In this document: positions 36,181 through 45,388 of the stretch, piece by piece
How positions within the stretch are numbered: the stretch's first letter is position 1
Layout of the letters: the number at the start of each line of letters is the position of its first letter
DNA from: Rhizobium johnstonii 3841
GTDB lineage: Bacteria; Pseudomonadota; Alphaproteobacteria; Rhizobiales; Rhizobiaceae
Assembly: GCF_000009265.1 (NCBI RefSeq)
Contig: NC_008380.1
Span: 563,501-627,500 of the forward strand
DNA: 64,000 bases
Reading direction: 5' to 3'
Program-made: the position numbers and the translations under genes
The notes under the pieces: generated by a model
What the model was told of the DNA's origin: nothing
Databases searched by the model: none
Seen by the model: only the letters and a program-made list of their open reading frames with translations

Positions 36181-36187
36181 AACCCGG

Positions 36188-36243
36188 TCTTTTTAGCCAC
36201 TTGTTTAACGTGGCTGCAAGCCGACCGGCCAAATCACCACGGG
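36188..36243 (-). promoter_or_regulatory. SAM-II riboswitch aptamer upstream of metZ
   Basis: The minus-strand RNA carries the conserved SAM-II blocks in order: GUGGUGAUUUGG, CUUGCAGCCACG, UUAAACA and AGUGGCUAAAAAG. Stem P1 forms from CGUGGU with GCCACG, and the 3' GUGGCUAAA block supplies the pseudoknot and SAM-binding residues. SAM-II is known upstream of methionine genes in alphaproteobacteria. The attenuator follows directly. Confidence 0.9.
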
Positions 36244-36323
36244 ATAATTCTGCAATACTGCTGTTAGCTGCTTGCGTCAATTCCCCGAGTTTGGTTTTGT
36301 CGGCGGCAAATGATGGATGAGGC

Positions 36324-37418
36324 ATGATGGCTCGCGAAACGGGAATTCTGGCGGATCGCGCGATCTCCGCGCTGTTCGAAACGGGGCGTCTGATCTCCGA
36401 ACGTGAGCTGGACCGCGACCAGATCCAGCCGGCAAGCCTCGATCTGCGCTTGGGCGGCAAGGCTTTTCGCGTGCGCGCCAGCTTCATGCCCGGCCCCTCG
36501 CATCTGGTGTCCGACAAGCTCGACCGGCTGAGCCTGCATGTGATCGACCTCTCCGAAGGCGCGGTGCTCGAAACCGGCTGCGTCTATATCGTGCCGCTGA
36601 TGGAGAGCCTGGCGCTGCCGGCCGACATGTCGGCCTCGGCCAATCCGAAGAGCTCGACCGGGCGCCTCGATATCTTCACCCGCGTCATCACCGATTACGC
36701 CCAGGAATTCGACAAGATTCCATCAGGCTATTCCGGCCCGCTCTATCTCGAAATCAGCCCGCGCACCTTCCCGATCGTCGTGCGCCGCGGCTCACGCCTG
36801 TCGCAGATCCGTTTCCGCGTCGGCCAGGCCTTGCTCGGCGAGCCGGAACTGTTGAAGCTGCATGAAAGCGAGACGCTGGTCGCCAGCAAGCTGCCGAATG
36901 TTTCGGGCGGCGGCATCGCGCTGTCGATTGACCTCGCCGGAGACAAGGAAGGCCTGATCGGCTATCGCGGCAAACATCACACTGCCGTCGTCGATGTCGA
37001 CAAGAAGGCCCAGCACGACATCTATGATTTCTGGGAACCGCTCCACAGCCGCGGCCGCAACGAGCTGATCCTCGATCCCGACGAGTTCTATATCCTCGTC
37101 TCGCGCGAGGCCGTGCACGTGCCGCCGGATTATGCCGCCGAAATGACCCCCTTCGATCCGCTGGTCGGCGAATTCCGCGTCCACTATGCCGGCTTCTTCG
37201 ATCCGGGCTTCGGCCATGCGCCTGCCGGCGGACGCGGCAGTCGCGCCGTGCTCGAAGTGCGCAGCCACGAAGTGCCCTTCATCCTCGAAGACGGCCAGAT
37301 CGTCGGCCGCCTCGTCTACGAACATATGCAGGAAAAACCCGCCAGCCTCTACGGCTCCGGCCTCGGCTCCAACTACCAGGCCCAGGGCCTGAAACTCTCG
37401 AAACACTTCCGCATCTGA
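36324..37418 (+). CDS. dcd: dCTP deaminase, long two-domain form
   Basis: 364 residues, about twice the E. coli Dcd, made of two tandem DCD/dUTPase-like folds. The first half has IQPASLDLRLGGKAFRV, NPKSSTGRLDIF and the GYSGPLYLEISPRTFPIVV strand; the second has LDPDEFYILVSREAVHVPPD and GFGHAPAGGRGSRAVLEV. It converts dCTP to dUTP for thymidylate synthesis. Two ATGs (36324, 36327) are adjacent and both are possible starts. It is divergent from metZ. Confidence 0.9.
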   Translation: MMARETGILADRAISALFETGRLISERELDRDQIQPASLDLRLGGKAFRVRASFMPGPSHLVSDKLDRLSLHVIDLSEGAVLETGCVYIVPLMESLALPADMSASANPKSSTGRLDIFTRVITDYAQEFDKIPSGYSGPLYLEISPRTFPIVVRRGSRLSQIRFRVGQALLGEPELLKLHESETLVASKLPNVSGGGIALSIDLAGDKEGLIGYRGKHHTAVVDVDKKAQHDIYDFWEPLHSRGRNELILDPDEFYILVSREAVHVPPDYAAEMTPFDPLVGEFRVHYAGFFDPGFGHAPAGGRGSRAVLEVRSHEVPFILEDGQIVGRLVYEHMQEKPASLYGSGLGSNYQAQGLKLSKHFRI

Positions 37419-37476
37419 GCCTTCCGGCGGCCGCGACTTGACAGCGGCCCCCATCTGTTGGAAATCTCGCTTCGTC

Positions 37477-37550
37477 GCGGGTGTAGCTCAATGGTAGAGC
37501 AGCAGCTTCCCAAGCTGAATACGAGGGTTCGATTCCCTTCACCCGCTCCA
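37477..37550 (+). tRNA. tRNA-Gly (anticodon CCC)
   Basis: A 74-nt cloverleaf: acceptor GCGGGTG/CACCCGC, D-arm GCTC/GAGC, anticodon loop TTCCCAA giving anticodon CCC, T-arm GAGGG-TTCGATT-CCCTT, and encoded CCA. Reads GGG codons. Confidence 0.95.
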
Positions 37551-37680
37551 CTCACCCTCAGGCCGTTCGCCGCCTTTTGAAGGCGCTTCGTGATCTTTTA
37601 TGAAAAGGGTTGCGCGCAGGCATCGGCTCCTACAAGGATACAGATGGCGCCTCGGCCGCGCGCAACCCCTAGCTTCGCCT

Positions 37681-38190
37681 TTATCTGGTCTTACTGACGC
37701 TCGTCTCAATTCCCCCCAATTGAGAACTCACGTAGTCGCCGCGGCGAAGCTTTGCGAATTCGTCGGTGGCTTGTGCCGGTGCGCTCTTGAAAACGTACCA
37801 TTCACCGTCCGGTTCGCGTTTCTGATAGATCAGGCCGCCCTTCTTGCGGTGGCTGAAGCAGGTGATTGCCGTCGCCGTTCCGGTCTTGGCGTGCCAGTCG
37901 GCGTTGAAGCAGAGTTTACCCGACTCCGTGATGAACCAGCGGCCCATGCCGAAGGACGGCGAGCCATTTTCCCGCGACCAGGCGGTAAAGCGACGCGCCT
38001 TTGCGGAGAAGTAGCCGGCGCCGGCTTTCCACATCCAGGTATTCTGGTTGTAGAGCCGATAGATTTCCGCGCTGCTCATCGGCTTTGCGGTCTCGATCCC
38101 CGCAGGCTCATTGGTTCCGGCAGCGGACGCGGCCGTGGCGATACCGCCGGTCAGGACCACGGCCAGGAGCATTTTTTGAAGCATGGACAT
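37681..38190 (-). CDS. DUF995-domain exported protein
   Basis: 169 residues with a signal peptide (MSMLQKMLLAVVLTGGIATA, cut near ASAAG). The mature domain has MSSAEIYRLYNQNTWMWKAG, then a Trp/Gly-rich sheet (GMGRWFITESGKLCFNADWH) and a second Cys in AITCFSHRK, which fits the DUF995 family found mainly in rhizobia. Function is unknown. It is the last gene of the polysaccharide operon, 18 nt after the GH26-like gene, with AAGGAAT before its ATG. Confidence 0.75.
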   Translation of the reverse strand: MSMLQKMLLAVVLTGGIATAASAAGTNEPAGIETAKPMSSAEIYRLYNQNTWMWKAGAGYFSAKARRFTAWSRENGSPSFGMGRWFITESGKLCFNADWHAKTGTATAITCFSHRKKGGLIYQKREPDGEWYVFKSAPAQATDEFAKLRRGDYVSSQLGGIETSVSKTR

Positions 38191-38208
38191 GTTCAGATTC
38201 CTTCTTGT

Positions 38209-39174
38209 TCAATTGATGCTTTCGCGGACGACCCGCCAGTCGGGGCGGCCATAGCCGTCCGGCCACGGATAGACTTCACGGTCGTTGAAGTAGATAACGG
38301 CGCTGAGCGCCGGGAACTGGGGATAGCGTTTCGTTACGCTCTCAGCCCAGTTTCGCACGAAGGAATCGCCGCCTTCGTAGCCGAGTTCGGCAACCATGAT
38401 GGGCTTGCCGTAACCAGCGACACGGGCGTATCCGGGCGCAAGGTGCTCCGCAAACGTCTGGTCACGGCCAGTCTTGTCCCTGTCGTATTGCTCCAGGCCA
38501 AAGACCGAGAGCCCGATGAGATCGACGACATCGTTGCCGGGATAAAAGGCTTGAAGCCCCTCATTGCCCTTCGGTGACCACATGTATTTGGCCGTCTTCA
38601 GGTGGACCTTGCAGACCTCAACCATCCGGCGATAGGCCTTGGCATAATCGGCGCCCTGCCAATGCGACCAGGAGAACTGGCTGTCGGTTTCGTCCATTTC
38701 CTGTCCCCAGCGAATGATGAGCGGACTTTTCAGCTTGGCAGCAGTCGAGCAGACGGCGGCCATGTTCGCATCGCGCGAACCGTTGAGGATGCTGTGCAGC
38801 AATTCCTGCGAGGTTTGGCGCCAACCGGTCGACCAGGTCCAGGGCTCGACCGAGATCAGCAGAGTGCGGCCACGCGCTTGCGCATAATCGTCGGCGAGGG
38901 CGAGCGTGCGCAGATCGACATCTTCCCAGGGCAGGAAGAGGTGTTCGATCTTCGAATCGGACGAGGCGCCTAAATCTCCGTGCGGATCATAGGCGCCGAA
39001 CGTGATCGACTCCTTCGTGACGACCGGCATTTTGGTCGGCGGCGCAATGGACGATGTCGTCATTGCAAGCGGCTGCCCTTCGGCAGAACTGCCCAGAGCG
39101 GTCGGCAGGACCGCGACTCCCGACAGCAACAGGCCGGTTAACGACAACAGGGCTATTTTGGATGGGCTATGCAT
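38209..39174 (-). CDS. GH26-like (beta-mannanase-type) glycoside hydrolase, exported
   Basis: 321 residues. An N-terminal hydrophobic signal (KIALLSLTGLLLSGVAVL) is followed by a TIM-barrel glycosidase. The acid/base Glu lies in IIRWGQEMDETDSQFSW and the nucleophile Glu in IMVAELGYEGGD, the spacing expected for GH26/clan A. The start overlaps the end of the GT2 synthase by 8 nt. Polysaccharide synthase clusters often carry a hydrolase that trims or releases the polymer; beta-mannan or mixed glucan is a guess from family. Confidence 0.8.
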   Translation of the reverse strand: MHSPSKIALLSLTGLLLSGVAVLPTALGSSAEGQPLAMTTSSIAPPTKMPVVTKESITFGAYDPHGDLGASSDSKIEHLFLPWEDVDLRTLALADDYAQARGRTLLISVEPWTWSTGWRQTSQELLHSILNGSRDANMAAVCSTAAKLKSPLIIRWGQEMDETDSQFSWSHWQGADYAKAYRRMVEVCKVHLKTAKYMWSPKGNEGLQAFYPGNDVVDLIGLSVFGLEQYDRDKTGRDQTFAEHLAPGYARVAGYGKPIMVAELGYEGGDSFVRNWAESVTKRYPQFPALSAVIYFNDREVYPWPDGYGRPDWRVVRESIN

Positions 39175-41074
39175 TGTGTATTTCCTCCACGCTCGGCCGC
39201 ACATCCGGGTGAGCGGCATCCGTTCTCAGTTGGATTTCCTCCGGATCGGAAATCCATCGTGGTTTGAAGAAGATCGTGCGCAGTGCGGTCCCGCCCCGGC
39301 CTGCACCGGAGGCGGCGTAGCGCTCTTCGAACAGCTGAAGGCGGCCGCTGCCCCAGGCGAGTGCCTCGGTCGCATCCTTTCCGCGCATGATGGTTGCAGC
39401 CCCCGGCAACGCGACGAGCGCAAGAAGCACGGTCGCCATCGCCGGACGGTAGAAACGCGGGGCCGCCGCAACCGTATTTTCCTTCGAATGACGCCCGACG
39501 ATGACCAACAGCAGCGCGCAGTAGATTGCCGCGTTCAGGATGGTAAAGAAGTAACCACCCTTGGAGGCGCCGGCATCGCCGATTGCCAGGGCAGGCAATA
39601 CCGCCATGAGCGCCAGCAAAGCGTAGGGCGCCAGGACACGCACCGGCAGCAGATCGACTTCGGACCGGCCTTTCGGCGTGACGCGGAAATCGACGAAGGA
39701 GCCTGTTACAAAATCGTGCACCGCAGCCAGCGTGCCGGCGAGCGCCCAGGGCCAGCGGGCGAAGAGAAAGAGCATGCATTCCCAGCTCAGGATCTTGGCG
39801 TCGTAGGGGCGGAACGAGCTGCTGGCGCGCCAGCGATAAGCCATCACCACGAGAGCGATAGAAAGCGGTGCGAAATGCGCCAGGAAATCGGGATAGGTCA
39901 CCGTCACGAAATTCTGGCCGCGCACGAGCGCGATGATCGGCAACGCAAACATGAGCAACATAAAGAACGCAAAAAGCGGATACCAGAGTTGCGAAAAGAG
40001 GAACTGGAACTTGAGCCGGGCCGGCAGCCGGCCGACGAGGCTCGGCGAGTACCGCAACAGCACCATGACCAGGCTGCGCGACCACTGGAATTCCTGCGTC
40101 ACGAGATCGCTGAAGGTTCTGGGGCCGTCACCATGGGCGATGGCATCCAGCGCATGCACACCCCGCCAGCCGCCGGCATTCATCATCAATGTCGTCGAAT
40201 GGTCTTCAGCCAACTCCGGACCGAGGCCGCCGATCTGTTCGAGGGCGACGGTACGTACCGCGTAATGCGACCCTATGCACATCGGCGCCAGGCCGCCATT
40301 GTAACCGGCTTGGAGCGAACCATGCATGCTGGCCTCGGCATAGAGCCTTCCACGTGCCGACCAGCTTTCGGAAGCGTTCTTGTCGCAAATGCTGGGGGCC
40401 GAGACATAGCCGACCTTTGGATCGGCGAACGGACGCAGCATGTGGAAGAGATAGTCGGGCGCGGGAACATGATCCGCATCGAGTTGCGCCACGAAATCGT
40501 AGCGGCTGTAGCCGTAGTGGTCGTAGAAGAAGGCGAGGTTGCCTTCCTTGCACCGCGTGCGTCGGGGCCACGACGTCCGATGATAATCGGATCGCCCCTT
40601 GCGGGTCGAGACGAAGACCCCGTGCTCGGAGCACCAGTTAAGAGTCTCGGGGGAAGGGTCTTCGTCGGCAAGCCAGGTGTCGTGTTCCACCTCCTGGGCA
40701 ACCATTGCCAGCAGGGTTTCACGGACGACCGAGAAGGGTTCGGCCGGCGCCTTGGTCACGACCATGGCCACTCGGCTGCCCGCCGGCAGGCGCAAGGGAC
40801 CGTTCGGTCTTGCCGCCCGATAGAAGACGACGATGAAATAGGCCGGCAGAGCGGTAACCCAGGCAAGAACGAGGCTCACCGTAATCGTGCCGAAAGCATC
40901 GACGTGATGGCGCGACTCCAGCCACCAGATCCAGAAATAGGCGAAGGCGCAGGCCCATACGGCCGTCAGGAACAGATATTCGACCCGCCGATGTCCGGTC
41001 AGAACCGGGACAAGAAGCGGCTCGTGGGAAGGTTCCGGAGCATGCGTCGCTTGGGTAATCGCAAGTTCGGTCAC
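39167..41074 (-). CDS. GT2 processive polysaccharide synthase, cellulose-synthase-like
   Basis: 635 residues. Two N-terminal helices (VEYLFLTAVWACAFAYFW and ITVSLVLAWVTALPAYFIVV), a cytosolic GT2 domain and about five or more C-terminal helices. The catalytic marks are DAD in AQLDADHVPAPDYL, and AEDHST at the TED position. The usual QxxRW is QEFQW here, with Gln replacing Arg. It is translationally coupled to galE upstream (ATGA) and to the GH26-like gene. It may make a gluco- or galacto/mannan-type surface polymer; known rhizobial candidates are glucomannan and gel-forming polysaccharides, but I cannot tell which. Confidence 0.85.
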   Translation of the reverse strand: MTELAITQATHAPEPSHEPLLVPVLTGHRRVEYLFLTAVWACAFAYFWIWWLESRHHVDAFGTITVSLVLAWVTALPAYFIVVFYRAARPNGPLRLPAGSRVAMVVTKAPAEPFSVVRETLLAMVAQEVEHDTWLADEDPSPETLNWCSEHGVFVSTRKGRSDYHRTSWPRRTRCKEGNLAFFYDHYGYSRYDFVAQLDADHVPAPDYLFHMLRPFADPKVGYVSAPSICDKNASESWSARGRLYAEASMHGSLQAGYNGGLAPMCIGSHYAVRTVALEQIGGLGPELAEDHSTTLMMNAGGWRGVHALDAIAHGDGPRTFSDLVTQEFQWSRSLVMVLLRYSPSLVGRLPARLKFQFLFSQLWYPLFAFFMLLMFALPIIALVRGQNFVTVTYPDFLAHFAPLSIALVVMAYRWRASSSFRPYDAKILSWECMLFLFARWPWALAGTLAAVHDFVTGSFVDFRVTPKGRSEVDLLPVRVLAPYALLALMAVLPALAIGDAGASKGGYFFTILNAAIYCALLLVIVGRHSKENTVAAAPRFYRPAMATVLLALVALPGAATIMRGKDATEALAWGSGRLQLFEERYAASGAGRGGTALRTIFFKPRWISDPEEIQLRTDAAHPDVRPSVEEIHNA

Positions 41075-42057
41075 GCGCGCGCCTCCAGTCCGAAGAACGG
41101 AGCCGCCGTCCGCACGATGGTTTCGAGGTCGGAATATCGAGGCTGGAAGCAGAGCGTCTCGCGGGCCAGGCTGGCGTCGGCGTAGAGGCTGGGCGGATCG
41201 CCCGGCCGGCGTGGATGGATGACGACCGGGACTTCGCGCCCGGTCGTTTCCTGGATCACGCGCAGGACGTCCCTGATGGAATAACCCCGCCCCGTGCCGA
41301 GGTTGACAGCGAGGTTTGCTCCGCCTTTGGCGAGATGGGTGAAGGCCTGAACATGGGCACGCGCGAGATCTGCGACGTGAATATAGTCCCTTATGCAGGT
41401 CCCGTCAGGGGTATCGTAATCATCGCCGAATATCTCCAGGTGCGGAATCCGGCCGGCCGCGGCCAGCAGCGCCCGCGGAATGAGATGGGTTTCCGGAACG
41501 TGCCATTCGCCAAGCTCGCCGTCCGGATCGGCTCCACAGGCATTGAAGTAACGCAGGGCAACATACCGCAGGCCGTAGGCCGCCGCATAATCGGCGAGCA
41601 TATGCTCGAAGATCAGCTTGGTCTTGCCGTAGGGATTGATCGGAGCCTTCGGCAAGGTCTCATCGATCGGCAGCACGGAGGGGACGCCGTAGACGGCACA
41701 ACTCGATGAGAAGATGACGTTCTGAAGCCCCGTCTGCCGGCAGGCATCGATAAGCGACAATGCACCGCAGACATTGTTGTTGTAATATTTCGCTGGGTTT
41801 TCCACGGACTCGCCGACGTAGGCCGAGGCGGCAAAGTGGATGACGGCATCGGGAGCATATTTCTCGATGACCTCGATCAGGCATGACGTGTCGAGGACGT
41901 CACCTTCGACGAAAGGGCCCCAGCGCACGGACGAACGGTTTCCGGTCGTGAGATTGTCGTAGACGACAGGCTCAATCCCCTCCGAGCGGAGGAGCTTGGC
42001 GGTGTGGCTGCCGATATAGCCGGCACCGCCCGTGACCAGGACCCGGGGCGCATCCAT
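41071..42057 (-). CDS. galE: GalE, UDP-glucose 4-epimerase
   Basis: 328 residues, extended SDR. NAD-binding TGGAGYIGSH, catalytic Ser in SSSCAVYG and YxxxK in NPYGKTKLI, and the GalE-specific HFAASAYVGESV and RYFNACGAD. It interconverts UDP-glucose and UDP-galactose, supplying nucleotide sugars for the coupled synthase. Its start shares one base with the upstream stop (TGATG) and its stop overlaps the GT2 start. Confidence 0.93.
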   Translation of the reverse strand: MDAPRVLVTGGAGYIGSHTAKLLRSEGIEPVVYDNLTTGNRSSVRWGPFVEGDVLDTSCLIEVIEKYAPDAVIHFAASAYVGESVENPAKYYNNNVCGALSLIDACRQTGLQNVIFSSSCAVYGVPSVLPIDETLPKAPINPYGKTKLIFEHMLADYAAAYGLRYVALRYFNACGADPDGELGEWHVPETHLIPRALLAAAGRIPHLEIFGDDYDTPDGTCIRDYIHVADLARAHVQAFTHLAKGGANLAVNLGTGRGYSIRDVLRVIQETTGREVPVVIHPRRPGDPPSLYADASLARETLCFQPRYSDLETIVRTAAPFFGLEARA

Positions 42058-43103
42058 CAGACCGCCTCCAGTTCGCGTGCCGGACGGGCGAGAAGGCCAT
42101 CGAAATAGTCGATCGTCTGACGCAGGCCGCTCGACAAGTCGATCTTCGGCCGCCAGTCGAGTTCCTGCATGGCCAGCGAAATATCGGGGCGACGCTGACG
42201 GGGATCGTCAACCGGCAGAGCGCGATGGATGATTTGCGACCTGGAACCGGTCAATCCGATCACCTGCTCGGCCAATTCCCGGATCGTGAATTCGCCCGGA
42301 TTGCCGAGATTGACGGGCCCCGTCAGCGACGACGGTGAGGCCATCATGCGGACCATGCCGCCGATGAGATCATCGACGAAACAGAACGAGCGGGTCTGGG
42401 AACCGTCGCCATATATCGTGATGTCTTGCCCCGTCAGAGCCTGAACGATGAAATTCGAGACGACGCGGCCGTCGTCCGGACGCATCCGCGGGCCGTAGGT
42501 GTTGAAGATGCGGATGATCTTGATCTCGACGCCGTGCGTGTTGTGGAAGTCGAAGAACAGCGTCTCGGCGCATCGCTTGCCCTCGTCATAGCAGGAGCGT
42601 GGCCCGAACGAATTGACGTTGCCCCAGTAGCTTTCGACCTGCGGATGGACGTTCGGGTCGCCGTAGACTTCGGATGTGGATGCCTGAAGGATACGTGCGC
42701 CGGTGCGCGCGGCCAGCTCCAGAAGGTTGAGGGAGCCCAGCACGCAGGTCTTTGTCGTATGGATCGGATCGGCCTGATAATGCCGGGGCGATGCCGGGCA
42801 GGCGAGATTATAGATCTCGTCGACTTCCAGATCGAGCGGGTGGACGATATCGTGGGCGACGACATTGAAGCGATCGACTCGCTTCAGATGGACGATATTG
42901 CGCCGCATGCCGGTGGAAAAGTTGTCGAGGCAGATCACCTGGTGTCCGGCGGCCAAAAGCGTCTCGCACAGATGCGATCCGAGGAAACCTGCACCGCCGG
43001 TGACAAGAACTCTCTTGGGAGCGCGATGTATTCCGGATGGACAATTTGCATCACGAGCCGAAGCTTGTACAGAGTGCGCACGAATCCTGCCAAGATAGTT
43101 CAC
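42057..43103 (-). CDS. UDP-glucuronate decarboxylase-like SDR (UXS-type)
   Basis: 348 residues. Rossmann motif [15 protein letters not shown], active-site Thr/Ser in [11 protein letters not shown], and YxxxK as [11 protein letters not shown]. The pattern [18 protein letters not shown] and [20 protein letters not shown] match UXS enzymes, which decarboxylate UDP-glucuronate to UDP-xylose. About 28 residues precede the Rossmann fold. First gene of the operon. An alternative is a dTDP-glucose dehydratase, but the PASPRHYQ signature favours UXS. Confidence 0.85.
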   Translation of the reverse strand: MNYLGRIRAHSVQASARDANCPSGIHRAPKRVLVTGGAGFLGSHLCETLLAAGHQVICLDNFSTGMRRNIVHLKRVDRFNVVAHDIVHPLDLEVDEIYNLACPASPRHYQADPIHTTKTCVLGSLNLLELAARTGARILQASTSEVYGDPNVHPQVESYWGNVNSFGPRSCYDEGKRCAETLFFDFHNTHGVEIKIIRIFNTYGPRMRPDDGRVVSNFIVQALTGQDITIYGDGSQTRSFCFVDDLIGGMVRMMASPSSLTGPVNLGNPGEFTIRELAEQVIGLTGSRSQIIHRALPVDDPRQRRPDISLAMQELDWRPKIDLSSGLRQTIDYFDGLLARPARELEAV

Positions 43104-43457
43104 GACTACCTCCCGTGTTTTCAGATGTTGCTATGAGATATTCGATATTTACTTCGACATATCGCGAAACAAAGTCGTTCGATCATGCGAATATTTTATT
43201 CGTCCGGTTTTTCTTTTGGAATGAACCGATGCTTATTTAGATACAGCTAAGAAAGGCAATTGTCGTTATCCTCACGTCCTGGAAATTATCGCTCCGTACA
43301 TTTCAGAGCGAAAAGGAATATGATAAACAACTTATGGAGGAGACTCTTCGGGCACTTCCGCTTTTTCAGACGGAGTTCTGCGGAGATTTCAGCCGCAAAA
43401 ACAATTGCTTTTCTCAATTTCCATGGCTCGGGTCGGGTTATGCGCTGGAGGAATTGG

Positions 43458-44606
43458 ATGGCTACAGGGTCTGAATCCGACGATGATCCTGCCGCGGAAC
43501 AGGAACGGCCGGCGCATATGGAGCGGCGGCGCTGGCCGCGTGAACCGGCCATGCGCAAGGAACGCTTATCCCATGCCTCCCCTGCACTCGAGCCGCTGCG
43601 ATTCTCGACGCAGGACCTGCCACCGGCAGAACAATTCCAGGCCTGGCGGGCACATATGGCGCCGCTCGTGGATGTTCATCTGCCGGAGGGAAAATCACCG
43701 GAAGACGGGTTCCTCGCGGAGCAGACCGGCTGGCATCTCGGCGATATCCTGATCGTCCAGCAGCGCGCGCATGCCCACAGATATGTCCGCGATCAGGCCA
43801 TGCTTCGATCGAGCCCTATCGACCATTGGAACGTCGGCCTGCAGCGCAGCGGCCAGGCCTGGACCGAGGTCAACCGTCGTGTCACCGAGACCGGTGCCGG
43901 CGAGATATTTTTCATGTCGCTCGGCAGCCCGTATCGCGGACGGATGACCGATACCGAAGCTTTGCTCGTGTTCCTGCCGTATGAGATGCTGGCTCGCGAT
44001 GCGAGCCTTCTCCAGAGCGCCGGCAACACGGTTCTTTCGGGCAGCCACGCCGAGTTGCTCACGGGCTATCTCACGGGCCTCGAAACGAACCTCGGCAATC
44101 TGACGATAGGGGAAGTGCCCCGGATCATCCAAACCATCGGCGATATGGTCGTTGCGGGCGCCGCATCGTCCACAAGGACTGATACCGGTCAAAACCAGAC
44201 CAACATGGGACTGATGGAGCGGGCGCACCGTTACATTCACGTCAATCTCCATTCGGAAAACTTGACGCCGGACGTGATGTGCCGCGCGTTGGGGATTTCG
44301 CGTACGCGGCTTTATCAACTGTTTGAGGCGAGCGGAGGCGTGCTCAATTATATTCGCAAGCGGCGATTGCTGCAGGCCTATGCGGATCTCAGCAATTCGG
44401 CCGACCACAGGCCGATTTCAGAAATCGCAGAAGCCGCCGGTTTCGAGGTCGCCGCCAATTTTACGCGCGCCTTCATCCACGAATTCGGGCTGAGCCCGCG
44501 TGAAATCCGAAGAACGGTGGCAACCCAACAGCGGCCGGCTCCGGCCATCCGCTCCGCGCGGCGTTACGGAAAAACGATCGGTGATTGGCTGGCCCTGACG
44601 GGTTGA
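43458..44606 (+). CDS. AraC-family transcriptional regulator
   Basis: About 382 residues. The N-terminal AraC-binding-like domain has PPAEQFQAWRAHMAPLVDV and HWNVGLQRSG; the C-terminal AraC DNA-binding domain has two helix-turn-helices (TPDVMCRALGISRTRLYQLF and ISEIAEAAGFEVAANFTRAF). The ATG at 43458 has AGGAATTGG upstream; the frame is open to 43260 but that part is Arg/Phe-rich and lacks a ribosome site. It is divergent from the polysaccharide operon and may regulate it. The gap 43104-43457 is notably AT-rich. Confidence 0.85.
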   Translation: MATGSESDDDPAAEQERPAHMERRRWPREPAMRKERLSHASPALEPLRFSTQDLPPAEQFQAWRAHMAPLVDVHLPEGKSPEDGFLAEQTGWHLGDILIVQQRAHAHRYVRDQAMLRSSPIDHWNVGLQRSGQAWTEVNRRVTETGAGEIFFMSLGSPYRGRMTDTEALLVFLPYEMLARDASLLQSAGNTVLSGSHAELLTGYLTGLETNLGNLTIGEVPRIIQTIGDMVVAGAASSTRTDTGQNQTNMGLMERAHRYIHVNLHSENLTPDVMCRALGISRTRLYQLFEASGGVLNYIRKRRLLQAYADLSNSADHRPISEIAEAAGFEVAANFTRAFIHEFGLSPREIRRTVATQQRPAPAIRSARRYGKTIGDWLALTG

Positions 44607-44685
44607 TCCGGCTCGGGCTGAAATCCAGACTCGAAGTCGGTTAAGCGGCGCCCGCTCCATCTCCCGCAAACCACGCCGACCAAGC

Positions 44686-44964
44686 CTAATCCCCGAAAAA
44701 CCGGATCGGCTTGTATCGGCGATGCGCGATGATCAGGCTCCGGTCGGGTTGGATGATGTAGGTTTCTTCCACCTGCTGGCCGTACTGGTCGATGAAATCA
44801 TGCGGAAAGGCGGAACCAACCGGGGACTTGGTGAGTTTGGTGCGCGGTTGACCGCTATAGGTGATGCTGCCGGGGATGGGTTCGAGGCCCGGTCCGCTGT
44901 AGCTGACGGTGTTGCATCCCGCGAGAACGAGCGTGCCGACGAGGCCGATGATTGCAGGTTTCAT
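44686..44964 (-). CDS. small lipoprotein, unknown function
   Basis: 92 residues. Signal peptide MKPAIIGLVGTLVLAGC ends in a strong lipobox LAGC, so the mature protein is lipid-anchored. The rest includes HDFIDQYGQQVEETYIIQPD and a basic end. GGGAGGGATGG is positioned before the ATG at 44964. Family not recognised. The 424 bases between this start and the next gene (44965-45388) show no feature I can support. Confidence 0.75.
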   Translation of the reverse strand: MKPAIIGLVGTLVLAGCNTVSYSGPGLEPIPGSITYSGQPRTKLTKSPVGSAFPHDFIDQYGQQVEETYIIQPDRSLIIAHRRYKPIRFFGD

Positions 44965-45388
44965 ATCCATCCCTCCCAATGCCGTGAATAATATTACTCT
45001 ACACGTCGCCGGATAGGGTTGACGACACGTATGCCCATGCCGCGCTACAATCCTTCGGGAAGCGTCGCCGGGGACGCCGTGATCGAGCGGCCGGACGCGA
45101 CATCCTCCTATATGGATATTAGGGTGAAAATCCCGTTCCGCCAGTCGCGCCGACGCATCCATTGCCGAAACCGGTGCCGTCTGCTAGATCGGCATCGTCG
45201 AAAAAGGCAGGATCGGTTGAGGTAAGCCCGGTCCCTTGCGTTCGAGCGTCAAGCGCGCTCTCGCGGAAGCTCTGCTCCGTGCCATGGCACGAGAACCCGC
45301 GACGTGATCCGCATCAAGGTGCGGCATCCCGGCGGCGTGCGGAGACTGCAAAAAGGCAGTCCCGGGATTTTTTCGAACGGAGCCTGTC

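Noticed and set aside
39002..41185. Very long rightward ORF (about 730 codons) opposite the GT2 and GH26-like genes
   Set aside because: Arg/Gly/His/Asp-rich composition with no recognisable domain. It is the expected antisense shadow of GC-rich genes whose reverse frames lack stops.
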